64,000 nucleotides of DNA from Billgrantia desiderata (GTDB lineage Bacteria > Pseudomonadota > Gammaproteobacteria > Pseudomonadales > Halomonadaceae): positions 91,021-155,020 of the forward strand of contig JAAQTN010000007.1 of the NCBI GenBank assembly GCA_011742915.1. The letters are read 5' to 3'. The position numbers were made by a program, and so were the translations under genes. The stretch's first letter is position 1. Each line of letters begins with the position of its first letter. This document shows, piece after piece, positions 42,828 to 51,219 of this stretch. The notes under the pieces were generated by a model, which saw only the letters and a list, made by a program, of their open reading frames with translations, was not told where the DNA came from and made no database searches.

Positions 42828-43436
42828 ATGCTGCGCAGCCTGATCTACGACGCCCTGATCCTGAAGCTGACTTCCCGTTGGTACGCTGCGGTGCTCGAAC
42901 GGCTGCCCGAGGAGGCGGCCCTGCTGGACGTCGGGGTCGGCACGGCCGGGGCGCTGGCGGCCAACGCCGAGACGGTGAGGCGCAAGGGGCTGCGCATCAC
43001 CGGTATCGACATCGATGCCGACTACATCGACCGCGCCCAGCGCCGGCTGGAGGAGGAGTCGCTCTGCGCCCATGCCGAGGTGCGTCTCGAGTCCGTCTAC
43101 GACCATGACGGTGGCCCCTACGATGCAGCCTATTTCTCGGCCAGCCTGATGCTGCTGCCGGAGCCCGAGCGAGCACTTCGCCACTGCGCGGCACTGTTGA
43201 ACCCAGGCGGACGGCTCTATTTCACCCAGACCATCCAACTGCGGCCCTCCCGTGGGATGGAGTGGCTCAAGCCCATGCTCAAGCGGCTCACCAGCATCGA
43301 CTTCGGCCGGGTGACCTACGAGGATGCCTTCAAGGCGCAGCTCGACGCCGCCGGCCTGCGGCTCGAGGAGCTCACGGTGCTGTCGCGTCACGGCAGCCGG
43401 GCATCGTGCCTGGCGGTGGCGCGACCCCTCGACTGA
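42828..43436 (+). CDS. Class I SAM-dependent methyltransferase
   Basis: A 202-residue Rossmann methyltransferase: motif I LLDVGVGTAG (33-42), acidic GIDIDADYID after strand 2 (near 58-67), YDAAYFSASLMLLPEPERAL for strand 4, and LNPGGRLYFTQT for strand 5. The start is only 3 bp after the crotonase-like gene, so they are cotranscribed. The substrate is unknown; O-methylation or demethylation chemistry near aromatic genes is possible, but nothing in the sequence shows it. Confidence 0.82.
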   Translation: MLRSLIYDALILKLTSRWYAAVLERLPEEAALLDVGVGTAGALAANAETVRRKGLRITGIDIDADYIDRAQRRLEEESLCAHAEVRLESVYDHDGGPYDAAYFSASLMLLPEPERALRHCAALLNPGGRLYFTQTIQLRPSRGMEWLKPMLKRLTSIDFGRVTYEDAFKAQLDAAGLRLEELTVLSRHGSRASCLAVARPLD

Positions 43437-43446
43437 TGCTTTCCCG

Positions 43447-43474
43447 CCGGCCCGCTACGCCCGCAGCGGGCCGG
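43447..43474. terminator. Hairpin between convergent methyltransferase and MarR genes
   Basis: CCGGCCCGCT and AGCGGGCCGG form a perfect 10-bp stem over an 8-base loop. T-runs are lacking on both sides, so termination is only likely. Confidence 0.55.
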
Positions 43475-43486
43475 AGAAAGGCGCAC

Positions 43487-43957
43487 TTATCCTTTATTGC
43501 GGATCGGGACTCGGCTCAAGGCATTGTTCTCATCGGCCAGGCGCTGCAACAGTCGGCAGAGGGTGTCGCGTTCCTCCTCGTCAAGGGGGCCGAGAATTTC
43601 ATCCTGGGCCTGTAGCACGGCGGCTTCGGCCTCCATGCGCAATGCCTCGCCGGCCTCGGTGAGGGTCACCAGCATGGAACGACGATCCTCGGGGTTGCGC
43701 CGCCGGGTCACCAAACCGCGTTCCTCGAGCTTACGCACGACCACTGCCACGGTATTGCGGTCCAAGGCGGTATAGCCCCCCAGGGTGATTTGGTCCAGCG
43801 AGCCCAGCTCATCCAGGGCGGATAGGATCACGTACTGCAGTTGGGTGAGATTGTAGGCCTCGCACTGGCGCAAGAAAATCGCCACGCTGATCTGGTGGCA
43901 GCGCCGTAGCAGATTGCCGGGGAGCGAGTTGGCTTTGGTAAGCGGCGTTCCGGTCAT
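43487..43957 (-). CDS. MarR-family regulator at the end of the gentisate operon
   Basis: A 156-residue MarR protein: recognition helix YTALDRNTVAVVVRKLEERGLV (about 61-82) and wing with PEDRRSMLVTLTEAG. It is 93 bp downstream of the maleylpyruvate isomerase gene on the same strand. MarR proteins often repress 3-hydroxybenzoate/gentisate operons; that role is inferred. Candidate sites are the tandem repeats at 50639-50668. Confidence 0.85.
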   Translation of the reverse strand: MTGTPLTKANSLPGNLLRRCHQISVAIFLRQCEAYNLTQLQYVILSALDELGSLDQITLGGYTALDRNTVAVVVRKLEERGLVTRRRNPEDRRSMLVTLTEAGEALRMEAEAAVLQAQDEILGPLDEEERDTLCRLLQRLADENNALSRVPIRNKG

Positions 43958-44050
43958 GGTGACGAGTCCCAAGTAACGAGGGTAATGAGAGCGTCGTGGC
44001 CAGTCGGATAGCGCTCGGACCACGGCGGAAACGACGTTACAGCCGGTGGC

Positions 44051-44698
44051 TTACCCCGCATGAGGATGGTTTTCCGGCAGGGCATCGACGAAGGCCGGCA
44101 GCCGCAGGCAGCGATCGTAGATCGCCTGCAGGGTGGGGTAGCGCGACATGTCCACGTCGAAGCGGCGGTTGTTAGCCACCTGAGCAAACAGACAGAGGTC
44201 TGCCAGGCCGGGCTCGTCACCATAGCAGAACTTGCCCCGGCGGGCATCGATGCTCAGTTGCTGCTCCAGGGGGGCGAAACCCTGGTCGACCCAGTGGCGG
44301 AACCACTCGCCCACACCTGGTTCGTCCACACCCAGCTCGCTACCGAGGTACTGCAGCACCCGCAGGTTGTTGACCGGGTGGATATCGCAGGCCACGGCCT
44401 GGGCCAGGCCGCGCACCCAGGCGCGGTCCAGCGGGGCGGCTGGCAGCAGGGCTGGCTCCGGGTGCGTCTCCTCCAGATATTCCATGATCGCCAGGGACTG
44501 GCCGAGCACCGTGCCGTCCTCGAGCTGCAGGGCCGGGACCAGGCCCTGCGGGTTGAGGGCTAGGAAGGCTGCAGAGCGGTGCTGGCTCTCGCGCAGCACA
44601 TAGGAGACATGCTCATAGGCCAGGCCCTTGAGGTTCAGGGCCGCGCGGACCCTGACCGAGGCGGAACTGCGAAAGAAGTTGTGCAGGACCAGGCTCAT
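44051..44698 (-). CDS. Maleylpyruvate isomerase (zeta-class glutathione transferase)
   Basis: A 215-residue GST: FFRSSASVRVRAALNLKGLAYE at the N-terminus has the Ser-Ser-x-Ser glutathione site of zeta-class isomerases, and ALNPQGLVPALQLEDG binds the glutathione backbone. It is homologous to NagL and MaiA. It converts maleylpyruvate, the gentisate ring-cleavage product, to fumarylpyruvate with glutathione. Its start overlaps the hydrolase stop by 4 bp. Confidence 0.9.
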   Translation of the reverse strand: MSLVLHNFFRSSASVRVRAALNLKGLAYEHVSYVLRESQHRSAAFLALNPQGLVPALQLEDGTVLGQSLAIMEYLEETHPEPALLPAAPLDRAWVRGLAQAVACDIHPVNNLRVLQYLGSELGVDEPGVGEWFRHWVDQGFAPLEQQLSIDARRGKFCYGDEPGLADLCLFAQVANNRRFDVDMSRYPTLQAIYDRCLRLPAFVDALPENHPHAG

Positions 44699-45402
44699 AT
44701 CCCCTCCCGCGGCGCCACGATGGTGATCGCGTGATCGCCCACCCCGTCGATGCCGCCGGTGACCTTGTCGCCCACCTGCAGCGGACCCACGCCGGCCGGG
44801 GTGCCGGTGTAGATCAGGTCACCGGGCTGGATGCGCATGGAGTGGGAGAGGATGGAGACGATCTCCTCCACGTCCCAGATCAGGTCGGCGATGTCCTGGT
44901 CCTGCTTGATCTCGTCGTTGACGGCGAGCCAGATGCGGCCGGTGGTGGGGTGACCGATCTCGCTGGCCTTGCGGATCGGCGAGATGACGGCGGACTCGTC
45001 GAAGGCCTTGCCCCAGTCCCAGGGACGACCCTTCTCGCGTGCCTCGAGCTGCAGGTCACGGCGGGTGAGGTCGTTGCCGGCGGCGTAGCCGTAGATGTAT
45101 TCCCGCGCCTTGTCGGTGGGGATCTGGAATCCGGCCTTGCCGATCGCGATCACCAGCTCCATCTCGTAGTGGAAGTTCTGGGTCTCCGGCGGATAGGGCA
45201 CCTCGCTGCCGTCCGGCACGATGGCGTCGGCCGGCTTGGTGAAGAAGAACGGGAATTCGCGGCTCGGGTCGCGGCCCATCTCGCGGGCGTGGGCCTCGTA
45301 GTTGCGACCCACGCAGAAGATGCGGCGCACCGGGAAGCGCTGGTCGTCCCCCTCGATGGCGACGCTGGTGACGGGCTGGGGGGCGAAGACGTAGTCGGTC
45401 AT
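44695..45402 (-). CDS. Fumarylpyruvate hydrolase (FAH family)
   Basis: A 235-residue FAH-fold hydrolase: IFCVGRNYEAHAREMGR near the N-terminus, EMELVIAIGKAG with the metal-binding glutamates, and YAAGNDLTRRDLQ with the third acidic ligand. It splits fumarylpyruvate into fumarate and pyruvate, the last step of the gentisate route. The position between the dioxygenase and isomerase genes decides between this and other FAH enzymes. Confidence 0.92.
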   Translation of the reverse strand: MTDYVFAPQPVTSVAIEGDDQRFPVRRIFCVGRNYEAHAREMGRDPSREFPFFFTKPADAIVPDGSEVPYPPETQNFHYEMELVIAIGKAGFQIPTDKAREYIYGYAAGNDLTRRDLQLEAREKGRPWDWGKAFDESAVISPIRKASEIGHPTTGRIWLAVNDEIKQDQDIADLIWDVEEIVSILSHSMRIQPGDLIYTGTPAGVGPLQVGDKVTGGIDGVGDHAITIVAPREGI

Positions 45403-45447
45403 GCTCGGTTACCTCTTTCAGGGTGTCGGTCGTTATCGGTCGTGCGA

Positions 45448-46497
45448 TCAATCGGAATTTCGTGCTTCTCGCCAGATTCCCAGCTTCTGCTGGGCGACGC
45501 GGTCGGAGTAGCTGAACAGTACGGCGTCCGCGTCGGCCTCGTGGACCACCGGGTACCAGCTGGGCACCACGAAGATGTCCTTGGGCTTCCACTCGAAGGT
45601 CTTGTCGCCGATGGTGGTGCGGCCGGTGCCCTCGATGACGCTGAACACCGTGGCATCGGTGGAACGGTAGCCAGCGGTCTTGAAGCCCTTGGGCAGCAGC
45701 TGCACGAAGGGGGCAATCGTCGGCATGGCGAAGCCGCCATCGACTGGATTGATGTAGCGCATCTTCAGGCCATGGCAGGGATCCCATTCGTCGCGCTGGC
45801 GCATGGTTTCCAGCGCCTCGCGAGTGCGCGCATAGGGGTAGTTGAAGATCGGCGAGGCCAGGCCCTTCTTCTCGAAGTCCACCGGCAGCATGTTGGCGCC
45901 GTAGCGGGCCAGGGAGTCGCCGGTGGGCTTGGTGATCGCCTGAGTGTCCTCGCCGAGTCCCTCGGCGAAGGAGGCGTCGAACAGCGAGAGCATGGGGATG
46001 TCGAGGCCATCCATCCAGATCATCGGCCGTTCGGACTCGTTGCCGTGGTCGTGCCAGGTCCAGGGTGGGGTGATCACGAAGTCGCCCTCATGCATCAGGG
46101 TGCGCTCGCCGTTGACCGCGGTGCAGGCGCCGCCGCCGTCCATGACGAAGCGCAGGGCCGACTGGCTGTGGCGGTGGGCTGGGGCCACCTCGCCAGGCAG
46201 CACCAGCTGCAGGCCGGCGTAGAGTGAGGTAGTGATGCGGCTCTGGCTGCGCAGGCCGGGGTTCTCCAGGATCAACACCCGACGCTCGGCCTCCTTTGCG
46301 GTGATCAGCTCACCGGCCTCCATCAGCAACCGCTTGGCCGTGTCGAACTCCCAGAGGTGCGGCACGCAGGCACTCTTGGGAGTCGGGGTGATGATGTCGC
46401 TCAGTACGTTCCACAGGGCGCTGAAGTCCTGCCTGGCGATCTTCTCGTAGTAGGCCTCGCGCTCGGGTGAGCTCTGGGGCTTTTCGGTCAGAGACAT
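45448..46497 (-). CDS. Gentisate 1,2-dioxygenase
   Basis: A 349-residue bicupin. The N-terminal cupin holds PAHRHSQSALRFVMDG (iron-binding histidines) and PPWTWHDHGN; the C-terminal cupin is degenerate, as is typical. The length and the ARTREALETMRQRDEWDP segment match gentisate dioxygenases. It cleaves gentisate between C1 and C2 to maleylpyruvate. It lies 19 bp after the hydroxylase gene. Confidence 0.94.
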   Translation of the reverse strand: MSLTEKPQSSPEREAYYEKIARQDFSALWNVLSDIITPTPKSACVPHLWEFDTAKRLLMEAGELITAKEAERRVLILENPGLRSQSRITTSLYAGLQLVLPGEVAPAHRHSQSALRFVMDGGGACTAVNGERTLMHEGDFVITPPWTWHDHGNESERPMIWMDGLDIPMLSLFDASFAEGLGEDTQAITKPTGDSLARYGANMLPVDFEKKGLASPIFNYPYARTREALETMRQRDEWDPCHGLKMRYINPVDGGFAMPTIAPFVQLLPKGFKTAGYRSTDATVFSVIEGTGRTTIGDKTFEWKPKDIFVVPSWYPVVHEADADAVLFSYSDRVAQQKLGIWREARNSD

Positions 46498-46516
46498 GGG
46501 GTGTCCTCCTGCAGGT

Positions 46517-47719
46517 TCAGGCGTCTTGTGAGGTGGTGACGTTGCTCAGGCCGCTGCCGCCGTAGAGCCACTCGATGCGGTTGTAGAAGTCCTCGGGCGT
46601 CATGGCACGCAGGGTGGCGTTGCGCATCGCTGCCTTGCCGCCGTCCGCGTGGTAGATGTATTCGCCCATCAGCCGCGAATAGGTCTGCACCCTGGCGGTG
46701 CGGGCGAAGCGGTCGTTGCGATAGGCTTCGAAGGCCTCGCCGAGATCCGGCTTGTCACCGAGGTGGTAGGAGAGGCAGACGGCGTCTTCCATGGCCATGC
46801 AGGCGCCCTGGGCCATGTACTGCAGCATGGGGTGAGCAGCGTCGCCGAGCAGCACCACCCGGCCGTCGATCCAGTGCTCGTTGGGGTCGCGGTCGCAGAG
46901 CACCCACATCTTCCAGTCCTGACCGTGCTCGATGATCTGGCGTGGGCGTTCCGCAATATGGGCGAAGCCACGATGGACTTCCTCCTTGGTCACCGGCTTG
47001 CCGGCCACCGGCTCGGGGGCATCGTTGTGGTAGGTCACCACCAGGTTGTAGACCTCGCCGCCCTTGAGGGGGTAGTGGACGATATGGCACTTGGGCCCGG
47101 CCCAGAGGGTGGCGGCGTTCCAGCGCAGCTCCTCGGGCATCTGCTCGGTAGGGATCACCGAGCGGTAGGTGGTATGGCCCGATACTCGCGGAGCGCCGTC
47201 GCCGATCACCTTCTGGCGGATCGGCGACCACAGACCCTCGGCGCCGATCAGGGCACGGCCGCTGAAGCGCTCGCCATTGGCGAGAATGGCGGTGATGCCA
47301 TTGGCGTCCTGCACGTAGTCCTCGACCCGTGAGTCGGTGCGTAGCTCGACCCGCTCGTTGGCCTCGCAGGCGTCCAGCAGCACCTTGTGAAGATCGGCGC
47401 GATGCACCACCGCGTAGGGGTTGTTGAAGCGCTCACGGAACGTTTCGTCCAGGGGGATGGCGGCGATCCGGCGATCCTCCATGGCGTCCATCAGTAGCAG
47501 GTTGTCGATATACACCGCCTTGGCGCGAGCTTCATCGCCAATGCCCAGGTAGTCGAAGGCGTGGAAGGCGTTGGGGCCGATCTGAATGCCGGCGCCGATC
47601 TCGCCCAGCTCGGGGGCCTGCTCCAGGACCAGGGAGGGGATGCCTTGGCGAGCGAGGCCGAGGGCGGCGGCCAGGCCGCCGATGCCGCCGCCGGCAATCA
47701 GAATGGTGTCTTGGCTCAT
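46517..47719 (-). CDS. 3-Hydroxybenzoate 6-monooxygenase
   Basis: A 400-residue group A flavin monooxygenase: IAGGGIGGLAAALGLARQ near residues 6-23, GAEGLWSPIRQKV as DG-type motif, and VVLLGDAAHPMLQYMAQGACMAMEDA near 285-310 as GD motif. This last motif, with AQG, is that of salicylate/3-hydroxybenzoate 6-hydroxylases. It turns 3-hydroxybenzoate into gentisate, the substrate of the next gene's product. The ATG at 47719 is chosen with AGAGG eight bases upstream. Confidence 0.92.
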   Translation of the reverse strand: MSQDTILIAGGGIGGLAAALGLARQGIPSLVLEQAPELGEIGAGIQIGPNAFHAFDYLGIGDEARAKAVYIDNLLLMDAMEDRRIAAIPLDETFRERFNNPYAVVHRADLHKVLLDACEANERVELRTDSRVEDYVQDANGITAILANGERFSGRALIGAEGLWSPIRQKVIGDGAPRVSGHTTYRSVIPTEQMPEELRWNAATLWAGPKCHIVHYPLKGGEVYNLVVTYHNDAPEPVAGKPVTKEEVHRGFAHIAERPRQIIEHGQDWKMWVLCDRDPNEHWIDGRVVLLGDAAHPMLQYMAQGACMAMEDAVCLSYHLGDKPDLGEAFEAYRNDRFARTARVQTYSRLMGEYIYHADGGKAAMRNATLRAMTPEDFYNRIEWLYGGSGLSNVTTSQDA

Positions 47720-47757
47720 GATGTGCCTCTCTTGTGAGCAATGCATGGTCTATGGGT

Positions 47758-49017
47758 CTAGCGGAAGACCGTTACGACCCAGGGGTTGAGGATGGTGGCG
47801 ACGATGACCAGGCAGGCTGCCAGGATGAAGGGGGTAATCCACAGGGTGATGCGCTGCAGGCTGACGTTGCTGATTGCCGAGGCCACATAGAGGCCGGCGC
47901 CCACCGGCGGCGTCAGCAGGCCCAGGGTCAGGGTCATGCAGGTGACGATGCCGAAGTGGATGGGGTCAATGCCGTAGCTGCCTTGGGCCACCGGCAGCAG
48001 GATCGGCACCAGGATGATCAGGGCGGCGATGCCGTCGAGCACCATGCCCACCACCAGCAGCATCAGGAACACCAGCAGCATGAAGACCAGCGGGCTCTCG
48101 GTGGCGCCCTGCATCAGGCCGGCCACCTGCTGGGGAATCTGGTTGTAGACCAGCACCCAGCCAAAGGCCTTGGCCGCGGCGATCAGAAACAGCACGATGG
48201 CGGTGTTGCGTGCAGTGCGTGCCAGGACCCCGGGGAGGTTCTCGGCCTTGAGGTCGCGAAACACCAGGCCTCCGATGATCAGTGCCATCAGGGTGGCGGC
48301 CGCCGCCGACTCGGTAGGTGTGACGATGCCGAAAGCGATGCCGCCGACGATCACCAGCGGGATGCTCAGGGTCAGGAGAGCATTGCGGGTGGCCAGCCAG
48401 CGGTCGATGGGCTCGCGGGCCTCGGCCGGAGCCTTGTGGGCGCGGCGGGCGACCAGCGCGATCAGGCCGCTGATCAGTACGAAGAGCGCAAGCCCCGGCA
48501 GGATGCCGCCCATGAACATGGCGCCGATGGAGACCTGGGCGATGACGCCGTAGATGATGAAGATCATCGACGGTGGGATGATCGGGCCGAGCAGACCGGC
48601 GCCGGCCGTCAGGGCCGCGGCGAAGCCTTTGTCGTAGCCGTCGCGGGCGAGCTCCGGCGTCATCACCCGGCTCATGATGGCGATCTGTGCCGTGGCCGAG
48701 CCCATGATGGAGGCGAGCATCAGGTTCGAGGTCAGGGAGACGTAGGCGATGCTGTGGGGAATCCAGGCGAACCAGGCGCGCGCCGCCTGGATGATGCGCC
48801 GCGTGATGCCGCCCTCGTTCATGATTTCGCCGAGCAGGATGAACAGCGGGATGGCCAGCAGATCGAACACTTCGAGCGAGCCGAACAGCACCTGGGGCAG
48901 CCCCTCGAGGATGCGGTAGTTGCCGCTGTTGATCACGAAGGCAAAGGTCGAGGCGAGTAGCACGAATGCGATCGGCATGCCTAGCAGCATCAGTAGGATA
49001 AAGACGGCGAGAGTCAT
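47758..49017 (-). CDS. TRAP transporter large permease (DctM family), gentisate operon
   Basis: A 419-residue DctM protein with about 12 membrane segments: LAIPLFILLGEIMNEGGITRR near 55-75, SNLMLASIMGSATAQIAIM near 95-113, GPIIPPSMIFIIYGV near 141-155, and LTPPVGAGLYVASAIS near 371-386. It completes the TRAP system with the two genes upstream. 3-Hydroxybenzoate or gentisate is the expected substrate, from the operon. Confidence 0.92.
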   Translation of the reverse strand: MTLAVFILLMLLGMPIAFVLLASTFAFVINSGNYRILEGLPQVLFGSLEVFDLLAIPLFILLGEIMNEGGITRRIIQAARAWFAWIPHSIAYVSLTSNLMLASIMGSATAQIAIMSRVMTPELARDGYDKGFAAALTAGAGLLGPIIPPSMIFIIYGVIAQVSIGAMFMGGILPGLALFVLISGLIALVARRAHKAPAEAREPIDRWLATRNALLTLSIPLVIVGGIAFGIVTPTESAAAATLMALIIGGLVFRDLKAENLPGVLARTARNTAIVLFLIAAAKAFGWVLVYNQIPQQVAGLMQGATESPLVFMLLVFLMLLVVGMVLDGIAALIILVPILLPVAQGSYGIDPIHFGIVTCMTLTLGLLTPPVGAGLYVASAISNVSLQRITLWITPFILAACLVIVATILNPWVVTVFR

Positions 49018-49020
49018 GCC

Positions 49021-49581
49021 TCAGTCCTCCTCGTCGTCGACCAGGGCGAAGACCGTGCGGGTATGGTCCGGCAGCCTGGCAAGAATGTGGAAAATTCCGG
49101 TAGCGCAGAAGATTGGTACGACCAGATAGAAGTGCCACTTGGGCCAGTCGAGTGTGATGGCAATGTCGAAGGCTGCTGAGGGGGAGCGTATCCAGCCGAT
49201 GGAGTACCACAGCAGGGTTGCCAGTACGGCCAGGCAGATCAGCTCGGTCAGCCAGTAGCAGAGCCGCTGCAAGTGACTCGGCATAACCCCAACCAGCATG
49301 GTCAGGCGCACGTGCTGGTCATGATGAATGGCTACAGAAATGGCCAGGAAGGCCATCCATACGAGGATATAGACCGCCAGCTCCTCGGCGAAGAAGAGCG
49401 GACTGCTGAACACGTAGCGGCCGATTACGTTGACGATCAGCAGTGTGCTGAAGGCAATGATCAGCAGGCCGCAGAGCAGCTGTTCGAACTGCGCCAGCCA
49501 TCGGCTGGCGCGGGTCAGAGGAGGTTTCTGCATCGTTGTCACCCGTGTATCGAGTGGGGTCGTTGCGTCCATGCGGCTCAT
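49021..49581 (-). CDS. TRAP transporter small permease (DctQ family), gentisate operon
   Basis: A 186-residue DctQ protein with four membrane segments. The start at 49581 overlaps the dctP stop (ATGA), so translation is coupled; in-frame ATGs at 49572 and further in have no better ribosome site. EELAVYILVWMAFLAISVAIHHDQHVR carries the conserved DctQ loop. It ends 3 bp before dctM. Confidence 0.87.
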   Translation of the reverse strand: MSRMDATTPLDTRVTTMQKPPLTRASRWLAQFEQLLCGLLIIAFSTLLIVNVIGRYVFSSPLFFAEELAVYILVWMAFLAISVAIHHDQHVRLTMLVGVMPSHLQRLCYWLTELICLAVLATLLWYSIGWIRSPSAAFDIAITLDWPKWHFYLVVPIFCATGIFHILARLPDHTRTVFALVDDEED

Positions 49582-50585
49582 TCGTCGCCCTGGCGGTCGG
49601 CGACCTCTCGCTGGAAGGCCTCTATGACCGGGTGGTCCCCGAAGCGCGCCTGAAAGGCCTGGTTGGCGGCGTCGAAGACTCCCTTGGCATCTTCCAGGGC
49701 GAAGACGTCGATGGTTTCCTCCAGGTAGGCCAGGTTGCTGGCCTCCGCTTTTATCTGAGATTGCGTGGCCCAGGTCAGGGCCTCCTGCATGGCCTCCTCG
49801 AGCAGTTCGCGCTCTTCCTCTTCGAGCGAGGACCAAGTGCGCTGGCTGATTACCGAAACGGCGGGGAAGGCCATATGGTTGGTCAGGGTGAGGTGCTCGG
49901 CCACCTCGTAGAAGCCGGAGCCCACCAAGGCATCGAGATCGATATCGATGCCATCGAGCATGCGATTTTGCAGGCTCTGGTAGACGTCGGGCAGGTGCAC
50001 GGGGGTGGGGGTGGCACCAGCTTCCCGCCACCAGGTCTGCATGGCCGGGATCGGAATGATGCGTACCTTCTCGCGGCGCAGATCGTCCAGGCTCTCGACG
50101 CGACCGTCGCGCATCAGGATGTGGCGCATGCCGGCGAAGGTGTAGCCAAAAGCGTGCAGCCCCTTGTCGTCCAGGCTGGTCAGCATTTGCTGGGCGGACT
50201 CGGTCTCGGAGGCCTCGCTGGCTTCGGCAACGCTGTCGAACAGGAAGGGGGAGAACCAGCCGACGAATGCCGGCTCGCGCTGGCTGGTGATGGCGGCAGT
50301 CATGATGCCCATGTCCAGCAGACCGGTCTCCATCTGGGAGAACATTGCTGGTTCGTCGCCCAGCTGTCCGGCGGGAAAGATCGAGATGGTCATTTCGCCG
50401 TCACTGCGTTTGGCAACGCTTTCGGCGAGGCGCTCGGCGGCCTGGGTCCAGATATGCTGAGGTGGCGTGATGAGGCCCATACGCAGCTCGGTGGCCATTG
50501 CCTGGCTGCTCAGGGCCCAAACGGTTGCCCCCATAACGGCAGCAGACAGAACGTTGCGAGTCAGGGTGCGTGCAGTGATTGTCAT
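49578..50585 (-). CDS. TRAP transporter substrate-binding protein (DctP family), gentisate operon
   Basis: A 335-residue receptor: signal peptide about 1-31 (cleavage after QAMA), then TELRMGLITPPQHIWTQAAERLAESV. ESLDDLRREKVRIIPIPAMQTW carries the binding arginine region. It heads the seven-gene operon dctP-dctQ-dctM-hydroxylase-dioxygenase-hydrolase-isomerase, with marR after it. It is not closely related to the two paralogous receptors in the van/pob region. Confidence 0.9.
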   Translation of the reverse strand: MTITARTLTRNVLSAAVMGATVWALSSQAMATELRMGLITPPQHIWTQAAERLAESVAKRSDGEMTISIFPAGQLGDEPAMFSQMETGLLDMGIMTAAITSQREPAFVGWFSPFLFDSVAEASEASETESAQQMLTSLDDKGLHAFGYTFAGMRHILMRDGRVESLDDLRREKVRIIPIPAMQTWWREAGATPTPVHLPDVYQSLQNRMLDGIDIDLDALVGSGFYEVAEHLTLTNHMAFPAVSVISQRTWSSLEEEERELLEEAMQEALTWATQSQIKAEASNLAYLEETIDVFALEDAKGVFDAANQAFQARFGDHPVIEAFQREVADRQGDE

Positions 50586-50638
50586 TGTGCTGGCCTTGTC
50601 GGTTGATTTTTCGCGTTCTGGTCAAAAATTGACCTACG

Positions 50639-50668
50639 TCAGTATTGTGATCATCAGTATTGTGATCA
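50639..50668. repeat. Tandem 15-bp repeat (TCAGTATTGTGATCA)x2 in the gentisate promoter
   Basis: Two exact adjacent copies at 50639-50653 and 50654-50668, followed by ATTATACAAAAG. Each contains TGATCA, and the end reads ATTG-N4-CAAT on the minus strand. GACCTACGTC (50631-50640) lies next to them. They sit 54-83 bp before the dctP start, a good place for a regulator binding as a tandem pair. Confidence 0.6.
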
Positions 50669-50742
50669 ATTATACAAAAGTGCAAGAGTGGTTTCACGGC
50701 AGCCTCATGGGCTCATGACGTACGTTGGCTTGGAGACATGAC

Positions 50743-51186
50743 ATGACCGAGAACCGGCATTTCCACGACAGGCAAGCACGTGGCTGGCAGGAGCGCCTGC
50801 TTGCTGCCTGCATGCCGCAGCTTGTCCAGGCGATCAGGTATGAGGCAGGCGCCGACTATCGCGCCCTTATTCGCGACCTGGAGACTCCCTTGCTACCTGA
50901 GTTCGAGCTTGAGGTTGCCCGTCACCTCGGCTGCGGTGATGAGCGTGAGCTGATTCCGGCCGAGACGCTTATGCCGGCAATGTTGCAAGGCTTCGGGCTG
51001 ACAGCGGATCAATTCGGCCCTGAGGAAAAAGAGCACTTAATGGAGCTGAGAAACAGGTGCAATCGCTGCCTGGCAGTGGGGCACTGCTGGAAAGCGCTCA
51101 GGGCCAGAGCCGGTAGGGAAGCCTATCGCGACTATTGCCCTAACGCCCCTGCCTTTGAGGAAAAGGCTCGCGAGTTTGGCAGCTGA
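50743..51186 (+). CDS. Small four-cysteine protein, DUF6455-like
   Basis: A 147-residue protein with no signal peptide or membrane segment. Its C-terminal third has four cysteines, Cys106, Cys109, Cys115 and Cys132, in NRCNRCLAVGHCW ... YCPNAPAF, which suggests a zinc or iron-sulfur site. This looks like the DUF6455 family, found in many proteobacteria without known function. TTGGAGA precedes the ATG. It is divergent from the gentisate operon and convergent with the lysR gene. Confidence 0.7.
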   Translation: MTENRHFHDRQARGWQERLLAACMPQLVQAIRYEAGADYRALIRDLETPLLPEFELEVARHLGCGDERELIPAETLMPAMLQGFGLTADQFGPEEKEHLMELRNRCNRCLAVGHCWKALRARAGREAYRDYCPNAPAFEEKAREFGS

Positions 51187-51219
51187 TAGGAGTCTGCTGT
51201 TTCTTGCGCATACGGTATT

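Noticed and set aside
50631-50640. GACCTACGTC as another copy of the GAC-N4-GTC activator box
   Set aside because: It lies only 45 bp before the start instead of 82-115 bp and lacks the following G; counted only as part of the gentisate promoter.
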